Positions 43,775 to 52,891 of a stretch of 64,000 nt of DNA are shown piece by piece. Positions within the stretch are counted from its first letter, which is position 1. Each line of letters opens with the position of its first letter. Origin of the DNA: Candidatus Villigracilis proximus (GTDB lineage Bacteria; Chloroflexota; Anaerolineae; Anaerolineales; Villigracilaceae); NCBI GenBank assembly GCA_016715195.1, contig JADKBB010000016.1, forward strand, positions 66,383 through 130,382. Direction: 5' to 3'. The position numbers and the translations under genes are program-made. The notes beneath the pieces are model-generated. The model saw nothing but the letters and a program-made list of their open reading frames with translations. It searched no databases and had not been told where the DNA came from.

Positions 43775-44470
43775 ATGAAAAACCTAAAAGAACGCGCGAT
43801 CAAAATTCATGAAACATTGCTTGAGGCCTTCGGCGAACCCATCTGGCGTACTCCGCTGCCTGCCATTGATGAACTCGTTTCAACCATCCTTTCGCAAAAC
43901 ACAAATGACGTCAACCGTGACCGTGGATTTGATGCCCTGCGTGCGAAATTCCCAAGCTGGGAAGCAGTGCGTGATGCCAAAGCCGAAGATGTGATGGATG
44001 CGATTCGTCCCGCCGGACTTGCGAATCAAAAAGGTCCGCGCATACAACAAGTGCTGCGAGCCATCACCGAAGAACGCGGCGTGCTTGATCTGGAGTTTTT
44101 AGCAGAATTGCCTGTCGAAGAAGCGCGCGCCTGGCTGACAAAATTTAACGGCGTTGGTCCCAAGACCGCCGCCATTGTTTTATGCTTTTCACTCAATATG
44201 CCCGCCTTCCCCGTAGATACGCACATCTACCGCGTCAGCGGACGCATCGGCCTGCGCCCCGAAAAAATGAATGTAGAACAGGCGCACCCATATCTTGAAT
44301 CCATCTTCCCGCCTGAAACCTATTACGCCGCGCACTTAAACATCATCCGCCTCGGGCGTGAGATCTGCGGCGCGCGCAAACCAAATTGCCCGCAATGTCC
44401 GATCATTAAGTTGTGTGAGTATATAAAGAAAAATGACGAAGTGAATGATGATGATGATGATGCACTGTGA
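43775..44470 (+). CDS. nth: Endonuclease III-like DNA glycosylase
   Basis: A 231-residue HhH-GPD protein. The helix-hairpin-helix with catalytic Lys reads FNGVGPKTAAIVLCFSL, and the catalytic Asp lies in PVDTHIYRVSGRIGL. The C-terminal [4Fe-4S] loop is complete: CGARKPNCPQCPIIKLC, giving Cys spacing 6-2-5. It excises oxidised pyrimidines. Residues 30-42 (LVSTILSQNTNDV) match the conserved SxQT-type region, here SQNT. The C-terminus ends in a run of six Asp, encoded by repeated GAT, which is unusual. Confidence 0.88.
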   Translation: MKNLKERAIKIHETLLEAFGEPIWRTPLPAIDELVSTILSQNTNDVNRDRGFDALRAKFPSWEAVRDAKAEDVMDAIRPAGLANQKGPRIQQVLRAITEERGVLDLEFLAELPVEEARAWLTKFNGVGPKTAAIVLCFSLNMPAFPVDTHIYRVSGRIGLRPEKMNVEQAHPYLESIFPPETYYAAHLNIIRLGREICGARKPNCPQCPIIKLCEYIKKNDEVNDDDDDAL

Positions 44471-44491
44471 GTAACTTGTCTTACATATTTC

Positions 44492-44555
44492 AATCCCGAA
44501 GGGATGAAAGAATTATAGAAAATAGTATGTGTGTTTTCAAATCCCGAAGGGATGA
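44492..44555. repeat. Two copies of the AATCCCGAAGGGATGA repeat
   Basis: Identical 16-base copies lie at 44492-44507 and 44540-44555, each able to form a TCCC-GAA-GGGA mini-hairpin. Two copies 48 bases apart with unrelated spacer do not make a CRISPR array. It is a dispersed intergenic motif. Confidence 0.7.
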
Positions 44556-44588
44556 CATACGACCACGGAAAATTACAGGTAGATAAAA

Positions 44589-45059
44589 ATGGATATCCCC
44601 CCCGTTAGCAAGTCTTTGGAAGAACTTGGTGTTCCGCATAAAATATTTAGGCATGAAAACCCTGTCCATTCGTTTGAGCAGGCGGCGAGTGATCGAGGTC
44701 AGCGGGCTTCGCAAATCGTGCGCAGTATTTTGTTTCGAATTGCAGAAGATGAATTTATAATGGTTCTGGTGGCTGGGCCTGCCCAAATTTCATGGAAGCT
44801 GCTGCGCAAACATCTTGGCCGTTCACGAATTACGATGGCAACGGAAGATGAAGTGTTGGCGGTGACGGGATATCGCATCGGGACGGTGGGGCCGTTCGGA
44901 TTGCTGAATCCGCTTACGGTTAAGCTTGATGCGAGCGTGATGCGGGAGGAGGAAGTGTCCATTGGGTCGGGGATGCGGAATACGGCGGTCATTCTCAAGA
45001 GCGCGGATCTACATCACGCTTTGAACAATGCGGAAGTGGTGTCTTTGACTGAAAATTAA
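44589..45059 (+). CDS. YbaK/ProX-type aminoacyl-tRNA deacylase
   Basis: A 156-residue protein. The YbaK fold is seen in VPHKIFRHENPVHSFEQAA, QIVRSILFR (normally containing KTLLF), then TGYRIGTVGPFGLLNP and IGSGMRNTAVILKSADL. These proteins clear mischarged Cys- or Ala-tRNA(Pro) in trans. The usual conserved Lys of the K-T/S-L motif reads Arg-Ser here (VRSILF), a conservative change. The start is close to a dispersed repeat, and no operon partner is evident. Confidence 0.82.
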   Translation: MDIPPVSKSLEELGVPHKIFRHENPVHSFEQAASDRGQRASQIVRSILFRIAEDEFIMVLVAGPAQISWKLLRKHLGRSRITMATEDEVLAVTGYRIGTVGPFGLLNPLTVKLDASVMREEEVSIGSGMRNTAVILKSADLHHALNNAEVVSLTEN

Positions 45060-45062
45060 CTC

Positions 45063-45086
45063 TGGAGTCCAACAGCTTGCTGTTGG
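45063..45086 (+). repeat. ACAGCTTGCTGT-type palindromic repeat
   Basis: GGAGTC is followed by the perfect hairpin CCAACAGCTTGCTGTTGG (45069-45086). The same 18 bases occur at 56595-56612 inside a gene, and a variant (CGGACAGC, TT, GCTGTCCG) lies at 62070-62087. Confidence 0.75.
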
Positions 45087-45115
45087 GGTTTGCAAATTAC
45101 CTTATGGAGAATCCC

Positions 45116-45961
45116 ATGCAAAACTTTAAACAACGTACGCTTAATTTTTTAGAAATCGAGTGGGCAACTTATATTGAACGCTTTAACCGTCTGCCTGTGG
45201 ATGTGGGTCAAAAGCGCGTGAATGGACAGGGCTACGAGCGGTTTCGCGACATGCTGGCGCATATTTTGTGCTGGTGGGAAGAGGCCATGCCCGTCATTCT
45301 TGCGATTGCGGAAGAGCGCGAATATGAACGCAAGAAATATGATTTTGATGTATTCAATGCAGCGGCCATTGAAAAATATAAAGATTGGGATGAGACGGAG
45401 TTCCTGTCCCATTTTGAGAAAACGCGTCAGAAAGCCGCGGCAGATTTACGGTCTATGAATGAAGCGGCGTGGGAGAATCGGCGGGTGCGGGGCTGGGTCA
45501 ATGGGGTATTTATCCACCATGCGCGCGAGCATCTCGTTGCGTTGAGCCGCTTTTTGACTCTGGATACCCTGGAGAATGAATGGAGTACATATATTGAGGA
45601 TTTCTCCAGTGTTGAAGATAAGAATGCTTTTTTGAAAAAACAGGGCGTGGAGAATTTCCGTGAAATTTTGGGCCATGTAGTTGAGTGGTGGGGAATGGGC
45701 GCTCGTATTATTGAAGGGATCATGAGTGATCCGCATTTCAAATGGGAAGATGTAAACACGGATGCATTCAATGCAGATGTGATCGCGAAGTATGCAAAAC
45801 TTTCTGATGAAGAAGTGCAAAAGCAGTTTGAAATGAAAAGACAGGATATGGTCCGGCTCGTGCAGGGACTGCCTGATGATGCCTTTTCAAACCGCGATAT
45901 TGAAGAGTGGCTCGCTGCGGACATGGTTGAGCATTTTGATGAGCACGCTGTTAACGGATAG
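45116..45961 (+). CDS. Tandem DinB/ClbS-like four-helix protein
   Basis: A 281-residue protein made of two similar halves. The first has EWATYIERF, YERFRDMLAHILCWWEE and ARE-H; the second has EWSTYIEDF, VENFREILGHVVEWWGM and FDEH. Each half matches the ClbS/DfsB-like branch of DinB folds, with a His in the helix before the Trp pair. ClbS itself is a colibactin-resistance cyclopropane hydrolase, but most relatives are uncharacterised. The start is ATG 45116 after GGAG; upstream in-frame starts overlap the palindromic repeat. Confidence 0.7.
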   Translation: MQNFKQRTLNFLEIEWATYIERFNRLPVDVGQKRVNGQGYERFRDMLAHILCWWEEAMPVILAIAEEREYERKKYDFDVFNAAAIEKYKDWDETEFLSHFEKTRQKAAADLRSMNEAAWENRRVRGWVNGVFIHHAREHLVALSRFLTLDTLENEWSTYIEDFSSVEDKNAFLKKQGVENFREILGHVVEWWGMGARIIEGIMSDPHFKWEDVNTDAFNADVIAKYAKLSDEEVQKQFEMKRQDMVRLVQGLPDDAFSNRDIEEWLAADMVEHFDEHAVNG

Positions 45962-45964
45962 TGT

Positions 45965-46444
45965 ATGGAATATATTGTTTATCTCGCGCTGGGCACGAAC
46001 ATGGGAAACCGTCTTTCCAATTTGAAGACGGCTGTTGATAATCTCACACCGCAAATGAGCGTGAAGAAAAGATCGCATATCTATGAAACCCCGCCCTGGG
46101 GCTTTACCGATCAGGCTGCGTTTTTAAATCAAGTGGTGCAGGTTGAAACCTATCTCAAGCCTGAGGCGCTGCTGGCGCATTTGAAGCGATTGGAATCCGC
46201 GCTCGGGCGTGTGCCTACTTTTCAAAACGGACCGCGCCTGATCGATATTGATATTCTGTTTTTTGATGATGTGATTATCGACACGCCGCCGCTCGTGATT
46301 CCGCACCCACGCTTGCAGGAGCGCGCCTTTGTGCTTGTCCCTCTCGCAGAGATTGCGCCTGATCTTGTTCATCCGATTTTTCACAAAACTGTAATTGAGT
46401 TGTTAGCCGGTGTGGATCAAAGTGAAATAAAATTAGTTAAATAA
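45965..46444 (+). CDS. folK: 2-amino-4-hydroxy-6-hydroxymethyldihydropteridine pyrophosphokinase
   Basis: A 159-residue HPPK of normal length. It shows YLALGTNMGNRLSNL at the start, YETPPWGFTDQAAFLNQVV, and the catalytic metal site GPRLIDIDILFFDD, with PHPRLQERAFVLVPLAEIAP completing the signature. It transfers pyrophosphate from ATP to the pterin in folate synthesis. No other folate gene is adjacent. It lies three bases after the DinB-like gene. Confidence 0.95.
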   Translation: MEYIVYLALGTNMGNRLSNLKTAVDNLTPQMSVKKRSHIYETPPWGFTDQAAFLNQVVQVETYLKPEALLAHLKRLESALGRVPTFQNGPRLIDIDILFFDDVIIDTPPLVIPHPRLQERAFVLVPLAEIAPDLVHPIFHKTVIELLAGVDQSEIKLVK

Positions 46445-46487
46445 AAGCTTTTGAATTTTCATAAAGACCAAACAAGGAGTTTCACCC

Positions 46488-47171
46488 ATGGATATTGAAG
46501 TTATACACCGCCCGTCCTACTCACTCGCGATTGCGAAGTTGACACCCAATGAACGTATCCGCGCGGAAGCAGGCGCGATGGTCAGCATGTCTGGCGGTGT
46601 GCAGATCGAAACCAAAGCCGAAGGCGGATTGCTTAAGTCGCTCGGACGTTCCGTGCTCGGCGGCGAATCATTCTTTCAGAACTTCTTTGTTGCGCCCGCC
46701 ACTGGCGGAGAAATAACACTCGCCCCCGAATTGCCCGGTGATATTATCGTGATCGAAATGAGCGGCGAGAAGTTGATGGTGCAGTCTGGTTCCTACATGG
46801 CTTCTGAGTCAACGGTTGAATTGAGCACCAAACTCAGTGTTAAGGCTTTGATGTCGGCTGAAGGGGTTGCCATGTTGGAAGCCACAGGCACCGGCACCCT
46901 GCTTGTTTCATCCTACGGCGCGATCTACGAGAAAACGCTCACAGCTGGTGAAAAATATGTTGTAGATACTTCCCATCTGGTCGCGTTTGATGGCTCGATG
47001 AGCGTGCAGCCCAAACCGATTGGCGGATTAAAATCCACGTTGTTCAGCGGCGAAGGTTTCGTGATCGAGTTGACCGGGCCCGGCAAGATCTATATTCAAA
47101 CCCGCTCGCCGCAGGCTTTGATCAACTGGATCATTCCGCAATTACCCAAACCCCCATCAACCAACCGATAA
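46488..47171 (+). CDS. AIM24/TIGR00266 family protein
   Basis: A 227-residue beta-rich protein. RAEAGAMVSMSGGVQIETKA and GGESFFQNFF near the N-terminus, then the GEKYVVDTSHLVAFD stretch and GEGFVIELTGPGKIYIQTR near the end, are the family signatures. It is a double-stranded beta-helix protein of unknown biochemical role. AAGGAG lies before the start, and long inverted repeats follow the gene. Confidence 0.88.
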   Translation: MDIEVIHRPSYSLAIAKLTPNERIRAEAGAMVSMSGGVQIETKAEGGLLKSLGRSVLGGESFFQNFFVAPATGGEITLAPELPGDIIVIEMSGEKLMVQSGSYMASESTVELSTKLSVKALMSAEGVAMLEATGTGTLLVSSYGAIYEKTLTAGEKYVVDTSHLVAFDGSMSVQPKPIGGLKSTLFSGEGFVIELTGPGKIYIQTRSPQALINWIIPQLPKPPSTNR

Positions 47172-47198
47172 ATTGTCATTGGCTTGTATACCGCACCC

Positions 47199-47246
47199 GG
47201 TCACAAATTGCGCTTTTTTAGAAGTTGGAAAGCGCAATTTGTGACC
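47199..47246. other. 18-base perfect inverted repeat downstream of the AIM24 gene
   Basis: GGTCACAAATTGCGCTTT at 47199-47216 is perfectly complementary to 47229-47246, with a 12-base loop. It may terminate the AIM24 transcript, since the left arm ends in T-run TTTTTTA. It also lies just upstream of a TATAAT, in reach of a promoter, so an operator role is possible. Confidence 0.65.
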
Positions 47247-47256
47247 GTGGGTATTA

Positions 47257-47300
47257 TATAATAGATGCAGGGCGAACTTTCGCCCTGCATTTTCTTTTAT
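47257..47300 (+). promoter_or_regulatory. TATAAT -10 followed by a leader terminator hairpin
   Basis: A perfect TATAAT at 47257-47262 is followed by the hairpin ATGCAGGGCGAA/TTCGCCCTGCAT (47265-47290) and TTTTCTTTT. If transcription starts near 47269, part of the stem lies in the 5' leader of the FAH gene. Otherwise the hairpin simply ends upstream transcripts. No clear -35 is present 17 bases upstream. Confidence 0.5.
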
Positions 47301-47319
47301 ATCCTGTGCATGGAGAATT

Positions 47320-48078
47320 ATGAAAATTGTCCGTTATCAAATCAATGGCGACGCAGTCAAATACGGCTGGATGTTGGATGACAAAATCGGCGAAATTCAA
47401 GGTGACATTTTCGGCGAATACCGCAGGCGTGAAGCCAAAACACCCATCGCAGAAATAAAACTCGCTGCGCCCTGTCTGCCAACCAAGATCTTATGCGTGG
47501 GACGCAATTATGTGGATCACGCCCGCGAACTTGGCAACGAAGTGCCCAAAGTGCCGCTTATTTTTTTGAAGCCGTCTTCTTCGATCATTTCAAACGGCGA
47601 AAATATTATTTTGCCGCCGCAGTCGAATCAGGTCGAGCATGAAGCGGAGTTGGTCGTGGTCATTGGCAAACGCGGACGAAACATCACACCTGAAACCGCC
47701 AAGGAATATATTTTCGGTTACACCATCGGCAACGACATCACCGCGCGCGACCTGCAAAAAGCAGACGGCCAATGGACACGCGCCAAAGGCTTCGATACAT
47801 TTTGCTCCTTCGGCCCGTGGATCGATACCGAGTTCGATGCGTCTGATGCGGTGGTCACCTGCCGCGTAAATGGACAAATGCGACAGATGGCATCCACACG
47901 CGACATGGTTTTCAATGTCAGTACATTGATCGCTTATATTTCATCCGTCATGACGCTCGAACCCGGCGATATTATTTTCACCGGCACACCCGCCGGCGTG
48001 GGCGAGTTAAAGAACGGCGATATCGTGGATGTTGAAATTGAAGGGTTGGGAAAGTTAAGCAACCCGGTGAAAGTATAA
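47320..48078 (+). CDS. Fumarylacetoacetate hydrolase-family protein
   Basis: A 252-residue protein. The N-terminal domain is followed by the FAH core: ILCVGRNYVDHARELG, PLIFLKPSSSIISNGE, metal-binding EHEAELVVVIGKRGR, FGYTIGNDITARDLQ and GDIIFTGTPAGVGEL. The family includes hydratases, decarboxylases and oxaloacetate tautomerases acting on 2-keto acids. The nearby context does not specify the substrate. GGAG lies before the start. Confidence 0.9.
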   Translation: MKIVRYQINGDAVKYGWMLDDKIGEIQGDIFGEYRRREAKTPIAEIKLAAPCLPTKILCVGRNYVDHARELGNEVPKVPLIFLKPSSSIISNGENIILPPQSNQVEHEAELVVVIGKRGRNITPETAKEYIFGYTIGNDITARDLQKADGQWTRAKGFDTFCSFGPWIDTEFDASDAVVTCRVNGQMRQMASTRDMVFNVSTLIAYISSVMTLEPGDIIFTGTPAGVGELKNGDIVDVEIEGLGKLSNPVKV

Positions 48079-48225
48079 AAATAAATCCACATCCTGAGCG
48101 GAGCCGCATGATCTTGTTTTTTTATGCGGCGCAGTCGAAGGACAAGTTTTATTTTTATAAAAACATCCTTCATTCCTCGAAATAAACTCATCATTCCGCT
48201 TAGGATGCAATCAGGAGATTCTTCC

Positions 48226-49640
48226 ATGACAACTAATGAATTTGAAACCTTCCTCAAACAATATCCCACCTATGAAAAAACCGAATCGATCGATGCGCTG
48301 CGCAAAAAAGATTACTCGCGCCTTGATCGCGGCGAACATATTTATCTTGATTACACCGGCGGCGGTATTTATGCCGAATCGCAAATCCAAAAGCATCATC
48401 AACTTTTACACGAAAATGTTTTTGGCAACCCGCACTCATCCAACCCGACTTCACTCGCAGCCACCGAAGTGGTTGAAAGCGCGCGCGAATATATTCTAAA
48501 ATTTTTCAACGCCGACCCGGATGAATATCTTGCCATCTTCACCGCCAATGCCAGCGGCGCGTTAAAACTGATCGGCGAATCCTATCCATTTTCAAATGGG
48601 CGTTACCTGTTAACTTTTGACAATCACAATTCTGTAAATGGGATTCGGGAATTTGCCCACGCCCGCGGCGCAGATGTGACCTACATCCCGGTCATCCTCC
48701 CGGACATGAGCGTTGACGCATCTCACCTTAACCTTGAGCTGGCTCAGCCTTCGAAGAGCGGACATAACCTTTTTGCATTCCCCGCCCAGTCAAACTTCTC
48801 CTCGGTCAAACATCCGCTGGAGTGGATCGAGCAAGCTCACGCCCACGGCTGGGACGTGTTACTCGATGCCGCCGCCTATGTCCCCACCAACAAACTGGAC
48901 TTGAGCCAAGTCAAACCTGATTTTGTACCCGTCTCATTTTATAAAATATTCGGCTACCCAACCGGACTCGGCGCATTGATCGCGCGTAAATCCGCGCTGG
49001 CAAAATTGCATCGTCCCTGGTTCGCAGGCGGCACGATCACAGTCGCATCGGTGCAGGGCGATAAATATTATCTCGCTGACGGCGCCGCCGCCTTTGAAGA
49101 CGGCACACTTGATTATCTCAACATCCCCGCCATTGAGATCGGGCTCAAGCATATTGAATCGATTGGTTATGATGTCATTAGTGAACGTGTAAAAACGCTC
49201 ACTGGCTGGCTGCTCCAAAATCTGACACAAATGAAACACAGCACAGGCGAGCCGTTGGTGCGTTTGTTCGGCCCCAACTCTACAGAAGGACGAGGCGGCG
49301 CGGTGACTGTCAATTTTTACGATAAAAACGGCAAAGCTTTTGACCATCGTTTTATTGAAAGCGAAGCCAATAAAGTTAACATCTCACTCCGCACTGGCTG
49401 CTTCTGCAACCCCGGCGCAGGCGAAATCGCTTTAGGCATCTCGCGTGTTGAACTTGATGTCTGCTTCACCAAACCCGGCAACGAAGACCGCTTCACCATC
49501 GACGACTTCCGTTTGTGCATTGACGGAAAGTCCTCGGGCGCGGTGCGCATTTCGGTGGGTATGGTTACGAATTTTAATGATGTGCAGTCATTTTTATTAT
49601 TTGCAAAGGGATTGCTTTCAGAGCCACCATTAGCCACAAA
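48226..49640 (+). CDS. Class V aminotransferase-fold protein, 3' end lost (partial)
   Basis: About 470 residues are credible. The PLP-dependent fold of the molybdenum-cofactor-sulfurase/cysteine-desulfurase group is shown by YLDYTGGGIYAESQI, GNPHSSNPTS, FTANASGALKLIGE, the PLP Lys in VSFYKIFGYPTGLGALI and RTGCFCNPGAGE. An upstream in-frame start at 48124 is rejected because ATG 48226 has AGGAG before it. After about 49640 the reading frame runs into artefact-like G/C sequence, so the true stop is not visible. The family likely moves sulfur or amino groups; there is no neighbour to specify it. Confidence 0.8.
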
Positions 49641-50788
49641 AAAAACGGGGAGAAAAAACACCCGAGGCCACACACCCTTTTCAACAACACCAACGGGCGG
49701 GCCAAAAAGGACGGGGGCCGGGGCGGGCGCCGCCCGGCCCCAGCCCCCGCCCGGCGGGCCGCCCCCCCGCCCCGCGGGGGCCCCGGCGCCCCCGGGGGTG
49801 GGCGGGGGGCGGCCGGGGGGGGGGGGCGGGCGCCGGCGCCGGGGACGGGGGGGGGGGGGGGGGGGCGCCGGGGCGCCGCCGCGCCGGCGCCCCCGGCCGA
49901 GGAAGAAAACCCGGCCGGCCAACCCGGGCGCCGGGCAGGGGGGGGGAAGGAAAGGCGACCAGGCCCCACCCCGGAGGGGGCGCCGCCGCGGGGACGCCCC
50001 GGGCGGGGCCGCCCGGGGGGCGCCCCCGGCGGCGCACCCGCGGCGGGGCCGCGCCGCGGGGCGGCCGCCCCCCCCCCCCGCCCGGCCGCCCCGGGCCCGC
50101 CCCCCCCCCCCCCCACGCCGCAAGAAAGGCGGAAGGGGGGGGAAGAGGGGGGGGCCCCCCCGGCGCCCCCGGGGGCCGGGGGGCCCCCCCCCCCGCCCCC
50201 CGCAACGGCGGGACGGCGGGAGGGGCGGGGGACCGGCAGCGGGGCCCCGCGAGGCCGCCCAGGCGCACGCGGGCCGGGGGCGCCCGGGCCGGGGGCCCGG
50301 GGGCGGGCGGGGCAGGGGCGCCGCGGGGGGGGGGGGCCCCCCGGGGGGCCGGGGCCGGGGGGGGGCGGCCCCGGCGGGCGCCGGCCGGCCCGCCGGGGGC
50401 CGCCCGGGGCGGGGGAGGGGGGGGGGGCAAAGTTGGGAGGAAGTAGGGGGTTATCCGAAAAATTAGGGTTTTTCTCTTGCTTTGGGTTGGGAGGTTTTTT
50501 TAAAAAAGGGGGGGAGGGGGGAAAAAAAGGGGGGGGGGCCAGAAAAAAGTTGGGTTGTTTTTTTGGGCCGGGGCCGGGGGGAAAAAAGGGGGGGATTCCC
50601 CGGAAAAGGGGGGGGTAAATTAGAGGGGGAAAGAAGGGTTAGAAGAGGGGGAAAAGGGAAGTTGTGGGGGGGGGGGAGGTCCCGTTTTTGGGCGGGGGCG
50701 GGGCTGGGGGGGGGGGGAAAGAAGGGGAGAGCAAAGGGGGGGGGGGGGAGGGGCCCGGGCCGGCCCCGGCCCCGGGAAGGGGGGGGGA
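49641..50788. other. About 1.15 kb of G/C-only and G-run sequence, probably artefactual
   Basis: From about 49700 to 50430 the sequence is nearly pure G and C with homopolymers up to 14, and from 50430 to 50788 it is G-runs mixed with short A and T runs. The change from normal sequence is gradual at the left, and both neighbours are of ordinary composition. Large open frames through it (on both strands) are only Gly, Ala, Pro and Arg. No gene, repeat unit or structure is convincing. The distance and linkage between the flanking genes should not be trusted. Confidence 0.8.
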
Positions 50789-50791
50789 AAA

Positions 50792-50995
50792 ATGAACGGA
50801 CAAACCCGCTCCAATATCAAACCCGGAATTACGGTATTGATCGTCTTGAAACAGGATCAGCGCACAGGGAAGTTGACCCGGGGCATTGTCAAGGATATTC
50901 TCACCAGCTCGCCCAATCATCCGCACGGCATCAAAGTCCGCCTGGTGGATGGGCAGGTGGGGCGTGTAAAAGAGATCGTGGAATTGTCATCATAG
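50792..50995 (+). CDS. ywbE: YwbE-family small protein
   Basis: A 67-residue protein, full length for the family. NIKPGITVLIVLKQDQRTGK, TRGIVKDILT and HPHGIKVRLVDGQVGRVKEI are the family's highly conserved stretches, close to Bacillus YwbE as I recall it. The function is unknown; the fold is expected to be a small beta-barrel. Normal sequence resumes only four bases before the start, so its promoter and ribosome site are lost in the corrupted tract. Confidence 0.88.
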   Translation: MNGQTRSNIKPGITVLIVLKQDQRTGKLTRGIVKDILTSSPNHPHGIKVRLVDGQVGRVKEIVELSS

Positions 50996-51103
50996 TGTAA
51001 TCTCAAACAGTGAGTCTCTTGGGGCAGGAAGGGATAAAATGAAAGCAAACATACACTCTTTCCTGTTTTCACTTGGTTGTATACAAAGGGAGTCACGCAG
51101 CAC

Positions 51104-52891
51104 ATGAACGCGCTCTTTTCGGCATATTTTGTTTTACTTCTTATCCCGCCTCTGATCACGTCCACGCTGGCTGTTTATGCCTGGCGGCATCGTGCTGTGC
51201 AGGGCGCAAAGGCTTTTACTGCGTTGATCTTTGTCATTACCTGGTGGGGCGTAGGGCAGGTTGTGTTGTATCTCGTTGGGGATCATATTACCCCTGCAAC
51301 CTGGGCGATGAAGTTCTTGTTGCTTGTCATTAACTTTTTAGGCCCTGTACTGCTTATTTTTGTTTTGCAATATACCCAGCGTGAAAGGTGGCTGACTCGC
51401 ACCCTGATTTGGGTTTTGTTTCTCCCTGAGCTTATTTTTACGATAATTCTTTTCACGAATGAATTGCATCATTTGTACTGGACGCGCATTTATGTTGATA
51501 GAACTCTGCCGAATGCGCTGGTGGTTTTTGAGTTTGGCACGATCAATTGGGCGAGCCTGATCTACTCCTATCTTTTGATTGGAATCAGCATGGCGCTGAT
51601 CGTCCATTGGGCGTTGAGCAATTCGGCAAAGCTTTATCGTCAGCAGGCCTGGGCATTATTGATCAGCGTTGTTGCGCCTCTGGCGGCGAGCGTTTCCTAT
51701 ATTTTAGGGTTTATAAAGATCGACCCGACCCACTTTGCTTTTTCCGTCAGTGGGCTGGCGTTGGGCTGGTCTCTATTCCGCTTTCAGTTCCTTAATTTAA
51801 TGTCCATCGCGCGTGAGGTGGTGATCGAAGGCATGAGCGATAGTATTTTAGTGCTTGATGCGCAGGAACGTATTACAGATATGAACCCGGCAGCGGAACG
51901 CCTGTTTGGTTTTTCAGCTTCTCAGGCGGTTGGGCGCGCGGTAGGAGATGTGCTGGCTCAGTGGCCGCATTTGGTGGAGCGTTACCGCGATACACGTAAT
52001 GCATTGGAAGAGATCACAGTTGGTGAAGATGATCTTCAAGATTGGTATGAAATGCGTATTTCACAATTACATGATCGGCGTGGACAGTTTGTCGGTCGTG
52101 TCGTGGTGCTGCGTAATATCACCGCGCAAAAGCTGGCTGAAAAAGTGCTTGCCATCGCCCGCGATCAGGCGCTTGAAAGCAGCCGCGCCAAAAGTCATTT
52201 GCTTGCCAAGGTAAGCCACGAATTGCGCACACCATTGGGCGGGATCGTGGGTTTTGCTGAATTGCTTTATGATGATACATTCGGTTCGCTGGGTGAAAGA
52301 CAAAAACATGCCACAGCGCAAATCATAGAGAGCGCGCATTATTTGACCGATATGGTGAATGAACTGCTTGACGAGGCAAAGGTCGAATCCAATACGATCC
52401 AGCTGCGATTGAGCCGCTTCCTGTTTAGCGATATGTTTGAAAAAGTTAATGCAAACATGGAGGTGCTGGCAAACAAAAAGGGACTATCGATCATCACCTA
52501 CATTGCCCTTGATCTGCCTGAGACCTTTATCGGCGATGAACAACGTTTGCGGCAGGTATTGACCAATCTGATCGGCAATGCCATTAAATTTACAGATCAG
52601 GGCGAAGTCCGCCTGAATTTCTTTAAGCCCGATCCGGAGCATTGGGTCATGCAGGTTGGGGATACCGGCATCGGCATTCCCGAGGATGCCCGGGCTTATA
52701 TCTTCGATCCTTTCCGTCAGGTGGATGCTTCACTGGCGAGCGATCATGGCGGTACGGGATTGGGCTTATCCATTGCCAGACAATTGGTGGAATTAATGGG
52801 TGGACAGATCACCCTCGAAAGTGAAGTTGGGCAGGGAAGTACGTTCACTGTGCTGCTGCCAATCATTGAAAATCAGGAGAAAATTTCATGA
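51104..52891 (+). CDS. 7TM-PAS sensor histidine kinase
   Basis: A 595-residue membrane kinase. The first 225 residues carry seven hydrophobic helices typical of the histidine-kinase N-terminal 7TM region, followed by PAS (about 235-350, SILVLDAQERITDMNPAAERL), HisKA with His near 372 in LLAKVSHELRTPLGGIVGFA, and an ATPase with NLIGNAIKF, DTGIGIPEDARAYIFDPF and GTGLGLSIARQL. ATG 51104 is used; an upstream TTG at 51077 is in frame. Its stop overlaps the response regulator start (ATGA), so the two form a pair. Confidence 0.92.
   Translation: MNALFSAYFVLLLIPPLITSTLAVYAWRHRAVQGAKAFTALIFVITWWGVGQVVLYLVGDHITPATWAMKFLLLVINFLGPVLLIFVLQYTQRERWLTRTLIWVLFLPELIFTIILFTNELHHLYWTRIYVDRTLPNALVVFEFGTINWASLIYSYLLIGISMALIVHWALSNSAKLYRQQAWALLISVVAPLAASVSYILGFIKIDPTHFAFSVSGLALGWSLFRFQFLNLMSIAREVVIEGMSDSILVLDAQERITDMNPAAERLFGFSASQAVGRAVGDVLAQWPHLVERYRDTRNALEEITVGEDDLQDWYEMRISQLHDRRGQFVGRVVVLRNITAQKLAEKVLAIARDQALESSRAKSHLLAKVSHELRTPLGGIVGFAELLYDDTFGSLGERQKHATAQIIESAHYLTDMVNELLDEAKVESNTIQLRLSRFLFSDMFEKVNANMEVLANKKGLSIITYIALDLPETFIGDEQRLRQVLTNLIGNAIKFTDQGEVRLNFFKPDPEHWVMQVGDTGIGIPEDARAYIFDPFRQVDASLASDHGGTGLGLSIARQLVELMGGQITLESEVGQGSTFTVLLPIIENQEKIS

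Noticed and set aside
44492..44555. Possible CRISPR-like repeat pair
   Set aside because: Only two 16-base copies, no third repeat, no cas genes, and each copy is a self-contained mini-hairpin typical of dispersed motifs.
49641..50466. Long open frames through the G/C tract, on both strands, including an extension of the aminotransferase to 780 residues
   Set aside because: They encode only Gly, Ala, Pro and Arg from G/C-only sequence that looks artefactual. No motif or ribosome site supports them.
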